Of a stretch of DNA of 64,000 bases, positions 19,380 through 31,064 are shown piece by piece. This DNA comes from Haliclona indistincta. Taxonomy: Eukaryota; Porifera; Demospongiae; Haplosclerida; Chalinidae. The stretch is taken from NCBI GenBank assembly GCA_964017065.1, contig OZ024785.1:14442508-14506507 (forward strand). The letters are read 5' to 3'. The notes under the pieces are model-generated. The model was not told the DNA's origin, did not search any database, and saw only the letters and a list, made by a program, of their open reading frames with translations. The position numbers and the translations under genes were made by a program. The first letter of the stretch is position 1. Every line of letters starts with the position of its first letter.

Positions 19380-22300
19380 TCAGTTGAATTGATCATCGAC
19401 TCTTTCGTTGTCAGTCATCTTCACTGTCACCTGAGCAGCAGCAGCAGCAGCAGCATTTCCCCAAGTAACCCGGTACTCTTCAGGGAACAAGTCATCATTA
19501 ACATAGTATCCATCATCATCTCTCATAACTGCTTCATCATTGGCTTGTCTGTAGGCTTCACCTTGAGGGTCATTGACATAATTGTGGTCTTTCTCTTCTC
19601 CACACTCATGCTTTGTTGCTGTTGGTTCTTCATAAGGGAGCTCATCATAAATATGCTCCATCTCTTCAACTGGTGGTAAACAACCAATACCAGTTGATTT
19701 CAGATAACCTATGTTACTCTTTATCTCTATTTCACCACTTTGAGCAGAAACAGGAGGAACAAGCCTGTTTGAGGCAACTCATATAGACATGCATGATTGA
19801 ATAGGGAATTTAACTTACACATATACTGGTTGCTGTGCATGCTCGAGTTCATGTTTATATTTAGAGATTGCTGACAAATAGCAGTATAAAATTGCAGAAA
19901 AGATCAAAAGTAGTATCAATATCAGAGCCACTCCACCAGTAACTCCTCCAGCAATAGCAGCAGTATTGGATCTGGCAATATACTCAAGCTGACCCACACT
20001 GCTGTTTATATTATGTCCAAAGAACACCTAAAATACAATAATAGTACAGAGATTGATTTTGATGATTATTTCCTCACTGTGACACTCTCCATTACTGGTT
20101 CATCTCTTTGAGGAGCATAGCAAGTGATGACTGTATCTGCAATGGCCTCGACCACACACTGGTCTCTACCCACCATTACTGTGATCTCTTCTTTCTCTAC
20201 ATTAGTGATATGCTGTCCCTGAATGCAACTGTACATAAACTCTAGATGCGGACATACTTAACTTACTATAATACTAATAGTTGAATCATTCACACCCAAA
20301 TCGACTCTTCTTGAACCATTTTTGAGTTGCAACGCCTTGGGATCAACAGCCAAAGATAGCCTTAAATTGGTGTCTAAATTGTCTGGTCCAGGTGCAGCAT
20401 CCATTACAATAGTGTAGCTGTTCAATACAGACAGAGGAGGAGATATACACACCAGAGTGGTGCCTGAGCTGTTTAATTGCTGACACATTACCTGAAAAAG
20501 ATAGTACTATCTCGCTAGTATAGTATGAGCTAGTGTACTGTATTATACTAACAGTAGTAGACTGTAGACCATTGTTGAACTGTAGTCTTGGCTGCTGTGA
20601 AACATTGAGATACTGTCCAGTGAATGTGAGTTTGATACCACCACTGCATATGACAGAAAGATAAGGAGAGGACCATTGACACACATCATCTCATCACTCA
20701 CGATCTGATGGTTTGTTGAGGTGTTAGTCTACTATAGACAGGGTTATTGAGGTACTGGTAAGTGACTGAGTTGTTCTGCACCATAGCATTGTTCACAGTC
20801 ACTAGAACCACTCCAGACATGTCAGCAGTAGAGTTGCTCCAGCTGCACACGATTTCATTAGCAGAGATTGACCTGAGAATAAATTAATTATATCCCTGGA
20901 TTTTGCTAGAGTTTGTTACTATTGCTCACATGATATTACAGGATGGTGTTCCCATGGTCTGTCTCCTCCTCCTCCCAGGATTGCCAGTGGCCACCAGTGA
21001 TACTGTAGTCCTCTCTGTGTTACCAATATTCAGGTCCTCTCCTCTCACTCTCACTATTGTCCCTCCAGCAGCTGGTCCGTATGATGGACTCACAGAGTAT
21101 ACTCTCGGCTGACCAAACTGGAACTGACCAATAGCTTCTTTATTACAAACATTAACCACCACACCAACCATCCTTGGCTGTGTTCGATTGCTACTACTAA
21201 TGTCACATGTGACTCTACTTCCTTTCAGGAAGTTGTCCTTAATGGGAGCACAGGAGAGACTACCCACTGTGATACTGATGATATCACTAACTGATGTTCC
21301 CAGATCAGTACCAGTAATGGTCAATATGGTCCCTCCCTCTGTGGGACCAATATCCGGAGAGATACTAGTGATCATTGGATACAAATCACAGCCACTGCAA
21401 GGAACAGCGATCAAGTTGGTAGAGCATGTTGCTGAGATATGAACACAAGTATTATCACACCATCCACAGATACCATCAGATATACAATCATGACAACTAC
21501 ATGTATAAGGATGGAGAGGTATTATAACAAAATGACATGATACACATTAATAGAAGGAAACGTACCTGTTGGCTCTAGAGCAGTTGTAGAATGTGTAATC
21601 AAATTTCTCACTAAAAAATTGCTTGATGTGTGCACTGTACAAACTGAAATTAGTCACTGAAACAAAAATATAGTGATTAGAATAAAAATAATAGATAATC
21701 TTTATACGAACCTAGCTTGATATCAGAAAGTGCAGGGATGGAGGAGGTGAGGTCACATGACATTGTCTCTGATAAAGTTGTGTTGAATGTGATTCCTCTC
21801 TCCTCATTACTGAACACACACAGTGTCATCTCTCCAGCTAGCGTAGGAGGAAGACCACCTAGACTCAATGATATGTTGACCTGAATGCAGCAGACCATAC
21901 ATGCATGATGATCATGTCAATATGACCAGCTCTAGCTCACCTGGTATGGAACTGACTCTATCTCTGATACGAACTCAGGAGGATCAAATGTGACACTAAT
22001 ATTTTTGTGTAAAGTATATACTACATTGCTCCAAACACTTGTATCATTATTGATGCAGGCAATCTCAGTAACATTTGGTTTGTGAGAGAGTGGATGCTGA
22101 AAATTTAAGTCATAAGTGTAGAAATCGACTCCAATACGAGCATAATAGTATGATTTCACCCAGTTCAGTTCTCCACATTTGTATGTGTAAATAGCGTAAA
22201 ATCTGATACCATCAGTCGCTAATACTGCTTGAAATGAGTTGCCCTTTGCCTATACAAATATAAATGGCAAATAAAAGTGTCTATTGATAATGACAAAGCA

Positions 22301-22948
22301 ATCTGTAACTTACACAATTAGGATTTCCATCAGGACAAACATTGATCCATCGTACTGCTAGAATCCAACGAGCTCTAAAAACTGATGAGCATTGTTTCAA
22401 TACAGTATCAGTAATATAGCCATTGACAGTATCAAATATATCTTGACTGTTGTTGAAATGAGATTCATTGAGTGCAGCATACAAGATTATTCCTTTATAA
22501 CGGAGATCAGTTCTTGTGTAGTATGGATCAATATAATCATCATATTGCGGGTTGAGGCGAAATGAAGTGGGCTCAAATACTAAACATCCATGAATTGAAA
22601 TCTAAACTATACATAATAGATCATCCCAGATAAAAATTAATATCACCCACTTTTATTCTCATCTTTTTGAAATTAAAAGGAAGAAAACTAGGGTGTTCTG
22701 TCTCACTGAGCTCTCTAACACCATTTCCAAAGAATTTTCCATCACCATTGACACGAGTTTCATCACCCAGATCAAGAAATGGCAGTTCAGTCTGCACTGT
22801 TGCTGCAGGCATCAAAGAAACATAATCACACTTCAGTAGTAAAGTACAACAGCTTACCAGTGCTGAAAGAATAATTGAAAGAAAAGGCTATCATCATCAT
22901 GATTATAGACACACTGAATGAACCAGTGTGCTGCAATGGAGACATCAT
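19380..22948 (-). CDS. Receptor copy B: signal peptide, NIDO-like, PSI, IPT/TIG repeats, TM, tyrosine tail (13 exons)
   Basis: Exons (minus): 22948-22858, 22802-22647, 22579-22314, 22249-21941, 21880-21712, 21656-21566, 21496-20940, 20872-20702, 20643-20549, 20491-20267, 20218-20078, 20027-19819, 19764-19380. All introns are GT-AG and phases agree, giving about 954 residues. Residues 1-30 are a signal peptide (MMSPLQHTGSFSVSII start). About 40-270 resemble a nidogen-type domain (ARWILAVRWINVC; FQAVLATDGIRFYAIYTY). About 361-395 is a PSI cysteine module (CHDCISDGICGWCDNTC). IPT/TIG domains start near 396, 481 and 604. A GG-rich transmembrane helix lies near 778-806. The tail has YDEL, YEE, YVND, YRQA, YYVND and EEY. 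Likely a surface receptor whose tail is tyrosine-phosphorylated; YVND fits the pY-x-N consensus for Grb2-type SH2 domains. Ligand unknown. Plexin/Met-like TIG use is seen but no Sema domain. Confidence 0.82.
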
Positions 22949-23577
22949 GATCTACACATCCATCAATGCAGATTCAACCGTGGCTAGCTGCTTTTATTGT
23001 TCTAGGTTGACTATTTTCTAGGAAAACCCACTGTTTGGTGTAGTTTACAGACCATGCACTGCTGCATGGGGCATGTTCCAGAATTCCGGGCTCTACATGA
23101 AGAACAGATGTTGTTTTGCTTCTATAGCTATCTGTAGTAATTACTGACTTGCACACATTATAGCTCACTGACTCATCATAAGCCACTGCATGTGTTAAAA
23201 TTATGACATTTACCTTACAAGATGCATATTCATAAGGCTTTGCTGTACAAACCTCATCACATTTTAATTATTAATTTTGCATAATTATTATGCAGCTAAG
23301 CTTCAACTCAATGAGGTTGGAACCCTCAGTGGAGAGAGACAGTTCTCTCATTGTTGTTATAAACTAAACCTGAAGAAAAGATTCAAAGGTGATCATGTCA
23401 CCAGCAACAGCGCATAAAAATGACACTGATCTACTACTTATTATTAACTCAGTGCATGCTGCTGGTAGAGATGGCACAAACTGGATGATCCTACATGCAG
23501 CTACTGACAGGAGGGTATGAACACTATTAATTGTAATGTGAATATTTAAAGCTGAATACTTCCTAATGAATCTAGAT

Positions 23578-23824
23578 AGGAGCGCATATAAACAAGGGAG
23601 CATGTAACTCTGTAAACGGCGAAATCCTAAAATGGCGGCTGTTCTAAAAATAATAGTTTCCATATAAGAACTATAATCCATATAAGGTCTATAATTTCAA
23701 CCGCGCCTCCACCCGGTATACTTTATATGGAAGTAACTAAAATAGCAAGTCAGCCATATTAGGATTTCGCCGTTATATGGGGTAGTGTTCAGAGTTACAT
23801 GTTCCCTTGTTTATATGCGCTCCT
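23578..23824. mobile_element. 247-bp MITE with AGGAGCGCATATAAAC ends
   Basis: TIRs of about 35 bp (AGGAGCGCATATAAACAAGG and complement). A 7-bp direct repeat ATCTAGA flanks it (23570-23576, 23826-23832), with one unmatched base at each junction. The paralogous position in segmental unit 2 (about 47958, GAACCTAGACTATCC) has no insertion, so this is a true empty-site pair. The interior includes a second inverted block (GGCGAAATCCTAA versus TTAGGATTTCGCCG). Confidence 0.8.
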
Positions 23825-24090
23825 GATCTAGACTATCCCCAGGCACATGCAATTAAAATTTATGAGCATGTATGTTTTTCTTGCTCACATATCGCACGTG
23901 ATGTCATCACTCGAGATTACAATGTACGATTCAGAAACACAATGACCGATAGTGTACGAACTGATTCCTTGCATTGGTGTTACATGGTTCATGAAACTGA
24001 TGTTTACCGATTCACCTTAAACGTGTCCTATAAGACTGTATCCTCACAATATATAGCAGGCCATTGGTGACTATTACTAGCACTAGACTA

Positions 24091-25300
24091 ATGAACAGAT
24101 TTCACAAACCCTCGGCGGGCATGCCATTCACATTGTAGTCATAGCTGCAAACTCCATAAATTAGTATGTTGGTTCTGTCAAGGTGCGTTAGGTGGGCGTG
24201 ACTACAACCGAATACGTACACGTGTGCAGTAAGCTGACAACCTATTCTTGAAGTATCTATATGCTTCCCAGAGCTGTGCTACAGTTCAAATCGACTGTAA
24301 GAGTACCTAGACAGCCAACCATGAGCGTTTTTGTCCTCAGAGAGGTCCGAGACGGCCGTCAAGGTGAGCCAGTCGTAACTCGCGAACGAAAGCATTTTCG
24401 CAAAATCCACGAGTCAAATTGCAAGCTCTGGTCGTGCTTAGTCTGTCTTGCCTTAGTCGACGCGTAGAAGTGATCGCCGTTCTCTGTAGCTCGATGGACA
24501 GAATGCGACCAGGCAAGTACCGTAACCCTCGCGCATGCGCCGAGGGTTAACTAGAAAGATAACAGACTAACTAGCTCACTACATACAATTTGACATTAGC
24601 TAGTATGTTAACCAGATTTTTATTCAGATTTTTTAGTCCATGAGACCATCTTGTTTGTGGTTATATAAATATCGCTTTTACCATTGTCTATAATTAACCC
24701 TAGGCGCATATGCGCGAGGGTTACGGTACTTGGTTTGTCGTTCATTCACTCATTAACCCTCGGCGCATGCGCGAGGGTTACGGTACTTGGTTTGTCGTTC
24801 ATTCGTTCGTTCTGTCCATCGAGCTGCAGAGACCATCACTCACTTCTGAAACTCGGCAAAGATATGAACAGGCTTAGCACGACAATGGCTTGCAATGTGA
24901 CTCGTGGATTTTGCTAAAGTGCTTTCGTTCTCGAGTTAAGAATGGCTGGCTCACCTTGACGGCCATCTTGGACCTTTTTGACTACAAAAGCGCCCATAGT
25001 TGACTATCTAGGTACTTGTAGATTCCATCTAAACAGCAGGACAGCTCTGGGGGTGCGTAGACATCTCAAGAAAAAGCCTATCAAAGCCAAGAGCAATGGC
25101 TACCTACTTAGTGTTCACAGTCACGCCCACTCGACACACCTTGTCTCGGTTGTGGTCAGCACTTTGCTGTCTTCTGGTTAGCAGTGCAGTTTCAATAGCA
25201 AACAGGTTGGCTTTAGCTGCAAAGCTCCTTCTGCAAACCATAACTAAAGAGCTAACTCTACAATGTTTGCAACGGTGCTCAATGCCGAGGGTTCGTGAAA
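24091..25300. repeat. Inverted pair of the approximately 500-bp CCCTCGGCG repeat
   Basis: 24091-24551 is a diverged direct copy and 24697-25300 an inverted copy of the unit that forms the tandem array at 54711-58430. Ends carry the palindrome CCCTCGCGCATGCGCCGAGGG (24526-24546), and a duplicated end block recurs at 24697-24790. Conserved open frames inside (for example around TMACNVTRGFC) come from the repeat and occur in several copies and orientations. Confidence 0.7.
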
Positions 25301-25560
25301 TTCGTTCTTTATGTCAGAATGTGGTATGAAGGTGTTCAAGACCACACTCAATCGGTTGAGCAAGAACAGCAAATGAAGGGGTGGGTAGAGAAAGGAGTTC
25401 ACAAACATATACACAGGATGCACACAGTCAGTGAGGTGATTGATCACTGTCTGTCTGTACTGTGATGTAGTACCTAGTTCAGAATTGTATGTACCGTGAA
25501 TAGCATTCAAATGCATGAACTCTCAGATCTTATATGTCAAAATGGTTTTCTAGTGTACTG

Positions 25561-26322
25561 ATCATAGAATTGCAGTTCAGGTTAATTATTGTTATAAGTA
25601 GATCTCTTAGACACTGCAACACTTAGACACAGACTATTGTTTCAGTTGCATGGCTATAAGATGTTTACTTACTCCATAATTGACTGACCTGTACATGTAT
25701 TAAGAGCAGGATTATGAATAGTCCATGCTTTCTGCTGGTGATCTGTCGCTCGTGAATACACTATGCTTAGCACAATAAAACTGCACATATAGTTATTGTT
25801 ACTAAATTAGTAAGTTACACCCGGTCCACTATACTTTCTCATGCTGAGAGAAAATGGGGTTATGATGAAACAACAGTTCAGGCAATGTGTCAATTATCAT
25901 TCCTCAATATTACAATTGCATAATAACTGTGATGAGCAAAGCTGAGTAAGATGTGTACATATAGTTCTTTTAATTCAGTTCCTGTTGCCGTGGAGTAAAT
26001 CATTTTTATTTTCTTTGCCCTCTTTTTGTTACTAGCTTACGACATGTGCACAATATGAGTCTTTACTGCCTATAGTAATAATTTAATTGTTCTAGGTTGG
26101 CATGTTTCTAGGAAAACCCATGTCTGTTTGTTGTAGTTTACAGACCACTGCTGCATGGTGCATGTTCCTGACTTCCGAGCTCTGCATGAAGAACAGATGT
26201 TGCTTTGCTTCTATAGCTATCTGTAACTTGCATGCATTATAGCTCACTGACTCATCATAACTTAAGCCACTGCATGTGTTAAAATTACGACATTTAACTT
26301 ACAAGATGCATTATACGTAAGG
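25561..26322. other. Non-coding stretch, partly duplicated
   Basis: No gene is seen. About 25900-26310 resembles 46880-47330 and 47395-47620 (text such as GGAAAACCCA, TTGTAGTTTACAGACCACTGC and GAAGAACAGATGTTG), so it contains further copies of the upstream flank of the receptor genes, here detached from any receptor exon. Confidence 0.5.
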
Positions 26323-26593
26323 CCAAGAGTTCATTACCTAAGAGTATGCAACCGTCAATATACCCCCTAGGACGGCGTTTGACATTTTCTACATCACAAG
26401 TTTACACAACCCAGCCAACCTTAGTGGTGATAGCATTACCACAGAGTGTTGATTATCATTACAGCTGTTGTGAATATCATTGGCAAAGCAGCCCTAATGC
26501 TTTCTGCTGTATAAACTTGTGACGTAGAAAATGTCAAACACCGTCCTAGGGGGTATATTGACGGTTGCATACTCTTAGGTAATGTACTCTTGG
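26323..26593. mobile_element. MITE with CCAAGAGTNCATTACCTAAG ends
   Basis: TIRs of about 75 bp match in inverted order (26323-26400 and 26515-26593), including GAGTATGCAACCGTCAATAT and CCTAGGACGG. The loop is about 115 bp with no gene. Target duplication was not resolved. Confidence 0.75.
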
Positions 26594-26808
26594 TAAGGCA
26601 TGTACTGCCTATAGTAATAATTTTGCCTTGCTTACGATCATTATCTCTCTTCAGGTTCGCACACACACTCATTGTCAACATCTTATACAATTTTGACAAC
26701 TTCCAGAGAATAAGAGATGTGTACAAAACAAAGCTATAGCAAGCAACAGCAACACCAAGAGGAGTCCTTTCAGATGAAGCAGATGATAGCTACTCATCTG
26801 ATAAAGAT

Positions 26809-27231
26809 GAAAAGAAAGAAAAAGATTTCTTGCGAAATCAAAAGGATGTAGGGATGATTTGCAATGCTCAATGGTCCGCAATGTAGACCAACAAGGAGGT
26901 AACATGCATGGAATGGTAACACGATCCTCTTGCTAACAGACCATAGATCCCTACATCAGTGGCTGTACATATCATATAGATTAAGAATTATACAAATTTC
27001 TACTGTAAGTTAAAAGCATGTCAAGTGTCAATTAACAGCCAGCTAGCTAGCTGACTGGCTGGCTGTAGGCAGCACAGCAGCCACTGATGTAGGGATCTAT
27101 GGTCTGTTAGCAAGAGGATCGTGTTACCATTCCATGCATGTTACCTCCTTGTTGGTCTACATTGCGGACCATTGAGCATTGCAAATCATCCCTACATCCT
27201 TTTGATTTCGCAAGAAATCTTTTTCTTTCTT
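26809..27231. mobile_element. Foldback MITE, copy 2
   Basis: Arms of about 155 bp run from AAGAAAAAGATTTCTTGCG to ATCCCTACATCAGTGGCTG and back, with a loop of about 110 bp. The inner and outer motifs are the same as in the element at 7719-8121; the middle parts have diverged (GGTAACATGCATGG here). Open frames starting MLPPCWSTLRTIEHCKSS occur in both arms only because the arms are inverted copies. Confidence 0.8.
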
Positions 27232-29076
27232 GTTTGTGTACTTTTTTTCTCAATCTAACGCCTACAGTGGGTAAGTTTGGTGGGAGAAATTTTGGTAAAT
27301 TGCAGAGGATTCGCCAAAGTTTTCTTTGCCATAATAATTATTTACCTTGTACTGTTATTTTCAATTGTGGAATGCATGCTAGGCGGCAAAATTAAATCCG
27401 CCAATGTGAGAGTTTTGGATGATCTGCCAAAATGTTGACAACAAACTGTCAAGTTGCAATTTGGAGAACATTTGAGTTTGAGAGTAAATTAATAATATAA
27501 TGCATGAAGATAGCAAATAATTATTACACATTTTCCTTATCCAATCCTAGAGTATTAGGACTGAATGTAATTCATGCAAGCAAGGAACATAATGAATTAT
27601 TGTAAACTTAAGTTGAAAGCATGAGAAACACTAGAGTTTCACAGAACGTATATCCTATATAGGCGCTGCAGCACTCAGCATGGTGTATAGACTATCCGGC
27701 ATATACGTGTTCGCAGATTGCTCAGTCTCAAAAATCATATATTTATGGGAGTATGCTTTGCATGTAATGTGGCTCAACAGCTCTTCTGCTCCTCTTCCCT
27801 ACTTAGATGGCATTGAGTAATTCGAGGTACTGTTCTAACTTTTTATCATCATCTATTCATTGGTTTTTTCTTTATTTCTTTTTTTTTTTACTTATGCATG
27901 ATAGTCTCAAACTTTCAACTCAAGTCACTTATATTATTGTATTATTGCTTGTTCATTGCCATAATTATATGCCTTATATTGCATCATTTATCACTTATCT
28001 ATCAATATTTATTATTCAGTCAGGTATAATCATTCATCTATGTTGTGTTTTGTTTTCTGTTGATAATAATAATATAATAATGAAAGTGGCAATATTTACA
28101 ACGAAATTAACTAACTAAAGGTAGAAATAATAAAAAACTAACCTAACTAAGCAAGACAGTCCAGAGACCTGCAATGGGACACCCATAGAAGCATTGCATC
28201 TCCACAAAATAACAAAGTTTCTGGAAGATAAGAAGTGATGAGTTGGTGACTCGGAGACTGACGAGAGTCTCTCATGCGGGCAATTGCTTTTATTGTCGAG
28301 CAAGCCTGAGAGCCTCAGCCAGTGCACCCAGAGGCCTCATCCACTGCGAGAGGGCCATGATAAAATACTAAATCAGTCCCTTCTTCACGGCAGAGAGAGA
28401 GTCATGAGCAGCAACTTTGCGGGCCTCGGCAACCTAACAGTGACATCCAGAGCAGCCGTGGCAACCCGCGCTTCCAACTGGGAAGAAAGATGTTCTAATA
28501 CGATGTACTGTAACGGATCCGTGCCACTAAGCGGCTTTCACGTGCACTGTACGACTGTGAATAAAAAATTAATAAAATTTTAATAATCGTTATTATAACG
28601 TGTGCATCTCAACCGCAGATACAGTGACCCAGTGACTATGTCAGATGAGCGGTGTACTCGCTCAGGCCGGCTCGCCGCGGAAACACAGGCTACCATGCAT
28701 GCAGGGCCGGAAGCCTGGAATGAGTTACAACCGCTCTCTGCATGGTTACTAGTTCTAGTTAAACATGCATCTTTCAACGTGTGCTCTACAGTTTTTGCCG
28801 TGTTTTACCGTAATTTTTACAAAATGGAATTTGGAAAGTGAAACCGAGCTTCCGTAGTATATTGGCACACGGCAAAGGAAATTTTCATCCCGGAGGACCA
28901 AGATTACCTATAATAACGGGCAACCGGTACTGCTATGGTCTTTCACAAGTGCGAATGCGCAACACTGAATCACGCGTTTTTGGATGTGGCGTGGTACATG
29001 GTTTAGTGACTCTGAGATCGGATTGACAAGGCTGTCCTCGTGAGCAGACAAAATACTATAGTAAGTTGTTTATATA
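27232..29076. other. AT-rich stretch without a recognised gene
   Basis: 27232-28110 is AT-rich, with long T runs and AATAATAAT runs; nothing was recognised. 28115-28900 is more GC-balanced and has several 65-100 codon open frames on both strands (for example MSDERCTRSGRLAAETQ at 28638). None matches a family I know and no splice pattern was convincing. It may include the promoter of the putative gene that follows. Confidence 0.4.
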
Positions 29077-29099
29077 ATGTTACCGGGAAACAGATTTAT

Positions 29100-31001
29100 C
29101 TTTGTTATCATTATAGTGGCGAAAAGGACAACCTCCAGCAGCCGCGGCCGTACTACCCGCGGGCGGCAGTCAACCGAGGCTGAAGTACAGAGAGAAATTC
29201 AAAATGGTGAGTATAAACAGTGTGGGCGTACAATATTTGAGAGACGGTGCGTGTGTTTTCAGCTTCTGGCATCTTAGCGCTACAAAATGAGCCTTTGTTT
29301 TCGGTGCGTCGTAACTTCCTCCGAGTCATGGCGCTCCAAGCTTTATACGAAGCTTATTAGTATTTCTCGGGATATCGAGAAGTTAGTACTATAAATAGAT
29401 TATGGTACGCGAACTAAACTCGCTCGTGTTCCCCATCGCAGTGTTCTTCAAAATATCTGCGCAACAGCGTCAAAAATTCCTTGTTGGGTACATACTTTAA
29501 GCCGGTTAGAAACCTCAGCTGGCCAACGTGTTATGTGGCAGTATAGAAACCTTCACGCTACTCTGCTCGGGTTCTATATTGATTCCTCTCGGGTTTTTAT
29601 ACTGCGTAGATTACTTGGCCTCTGTCTCTAACCTATACCTAGAATATAGATACTAGTCTTGCATTATTGAATAATTATAATTGTTGTTGTTGGCAATCTA
29701 GACTTTATTGCATGCTCATTGAAGAACTCAGTATACAGTATAGGTATTATCTTTTAGCTATTGATTTTTGTTTCTATCCATGGATCTGCAGCATGCTTGG
29801 ATGTTTCTGTTGTTGCCTAATTTTGTAAATGCATGCATACATGCATCTTGATCCATAGAGCTTTTGTTGATTTATTGTTCCTTTACTTCCAATATAATTC
29901 AGGAACCTTCGATTGCTTCAGTTCTAGTTCGGATAATTCAGTGAGTAAAATTAATGTCAGTACTTGATATGATTATTGATTTTATCTATTGTTATTTGAC
30001 ACAGGATTTACTTGGGTCATCGACATCATTGGTTAGTTTCATTTTCCTAAATAATTATTAATTTAATGTAAAACTCTTCAGTTAACAAGTACACCGCACT
30101 CTAGTGCTGCATTAAGGAGTCAATCTGCTGGCCCCTCTGGATCTAGCATGCCACAGCCTGGCCAGCTGCAGTCTGTTGCCACAAGCAGTCAATCTCGGGC
30201 GGTGCCGGTAACCTCAACTGAAGCTCCGGTGGCGCCGGTACCGTCAACTCAGGCTCCGGTGGTGCCGGTAGCCCAGACTCCGGTGCTGCCGGTAGCCTTA
30301 GCTCCGGTGGCGCCGGTAGCCCAGGCTCCGGTGGCGCCGGTAGCCCAGGTTCCGGTGCTGCCGGTAGCCCAGGCTCCGGTGGCACCGGTAGCCCAGGCTC
30401 CGGTGCTGCCGGCAGCTCCAGCTCGAGTTCTTCATCATCTACGACTAGCTGCTCCAAAACCAAAGATATCTATCAACTTTTGTATAGGGTAATGAGTATC
30501 ATTGTGTGGTGTAGTCAGTGAAATCTCTTTAGTCTGGATTTGGTATTTGGAATTTTGGACCCAGTAGTAGTGTTCTGATTTGAAGGAAACAAAGTGTTGA
30601 TTTGGAATCACATGCATGCAGTGACCATACCTTAGTGTTACTAATAATTGTGTGTACTAATTTTAGCAAATTTAGCGAGTGGCATCATTAACGCTAAAAT
30701 TAGTATGTGCAAATTTTTGATTTTTTTTATAATTTTGAAGTTTATAATAATTATTACAAAAATTTGAAAAGCACTAAAATTAGTACTGGCTAAACCGTTG
30801 ATTTTCATAATAAATTATTGCTAAATTAAGTACTCACAATTAATAGTAACAATAAGGTAGTACAGAATGTGTCCTTATTACAGGGGTGTCTATAGTGCAT
30901 TTTTTGGATAAATTACTGAAGCTTTGTGCAATAACTATCCTTTTTTTATTTAGAGGCCTCGCAGGGCTAGGGGTGGACATGATGGCAGTAGTCGTTCAGG
31001 A
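29100..31001 (+). CDS. Putative multi-exon low-complexity protein, cut by mobile-element insertion
   Basis: A run of short exons can be read with proper GT-AG borders: AKRTTSSSRGRTTRGRQSTE to EIQN (about 29118-29206), GTFDCFSSSSDNS (29903-29940), DLLGSSTSL (30005-30031), then LTSTPHSSAALRSQSAGPSG and a proline/valine repeat (30082-30490), and RPRRARGGHDGSSRSG (about 30953-31001). The protein is Ser/Gly/Arg/Pro-rich and disordered, with no domain. A pogo-like element with a LINE lies just downstream, so the 3' part is lost or in a large intron. The start codon is not fixed. This is a tentative gene model; RNA evidence would be needed. Confidence 0.35.
30205..30420 (+). repeat. 24-bp minisatellite encoding APVAPVAQ-type octapeptides
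   Basis: About nine units of GCTCCGGTGGCGCCGGTAGC-like sequence (24 bp). In one frame they read APVAPVAQ / VPVLPVAQ, in another G-S-P-G-S-G-G-A. The first frame is open throughout to 30492. The second has a stop in the first units but continues into S-rich sequence and ITKDIYQLLYR-like text before a GTAATG site. GC content is far above the surroundings. Confidence 0.7.
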
Positions 31002-31064
31002 GTAAGTTAAAAATGTTATTTAGCTCTTATGTTTGCGCATTTAGTAGTAGTAGTAGTAGTAGTA

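Larger units (their letters stand above)
19093..25560. repeat. Segmental duplication, unit 1 (contains receptor copy B)
   Basis: From AATAATGAGAACTTAACTG (about 19090) to about 24090, and again 25300-25560, the sequence aligns in the same orientation with 42966-48590. This covers the whole of receptor copy B/C plus upstream flank. Unit 1 has extra insertions: the MITE at 23578-23824 and the repeat pair at 24091-25300. The non-genic flank at 22949-23577 shows no gene on either strand. Confidence 0.8.

Noticed and set aside
20903..21442. Plus-strand frames over the TIG exon of copy B (also 44808-45317 over copy C and minus frames over copy A)
   Set aside because: Antisense shadows of conserved TIG-coding exons.
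24684..24917. Open frames with TMACNVTRGFC and similar, recurring at 55099-55311, 57318-57539 and 58168-58726
   Set aside because: They are translations of the CCCTCGGCG repeat unit, appear in different frames and orientations, and lack a start or splice context that is kept between copies.
26675..27395. Two frames starting MLPPCWSTLRTIEHCKSS on opposite strands
   Set aside because: Both lie in the arms of one foldback MITE and are inverted copies of the same non-coding sequence.
30143..30463. 106-codon minus frame rich in LPAPPEPG repeats
   Set aside because: Antisense shadow of the 24-bp minisatellite; no splice or domain support.
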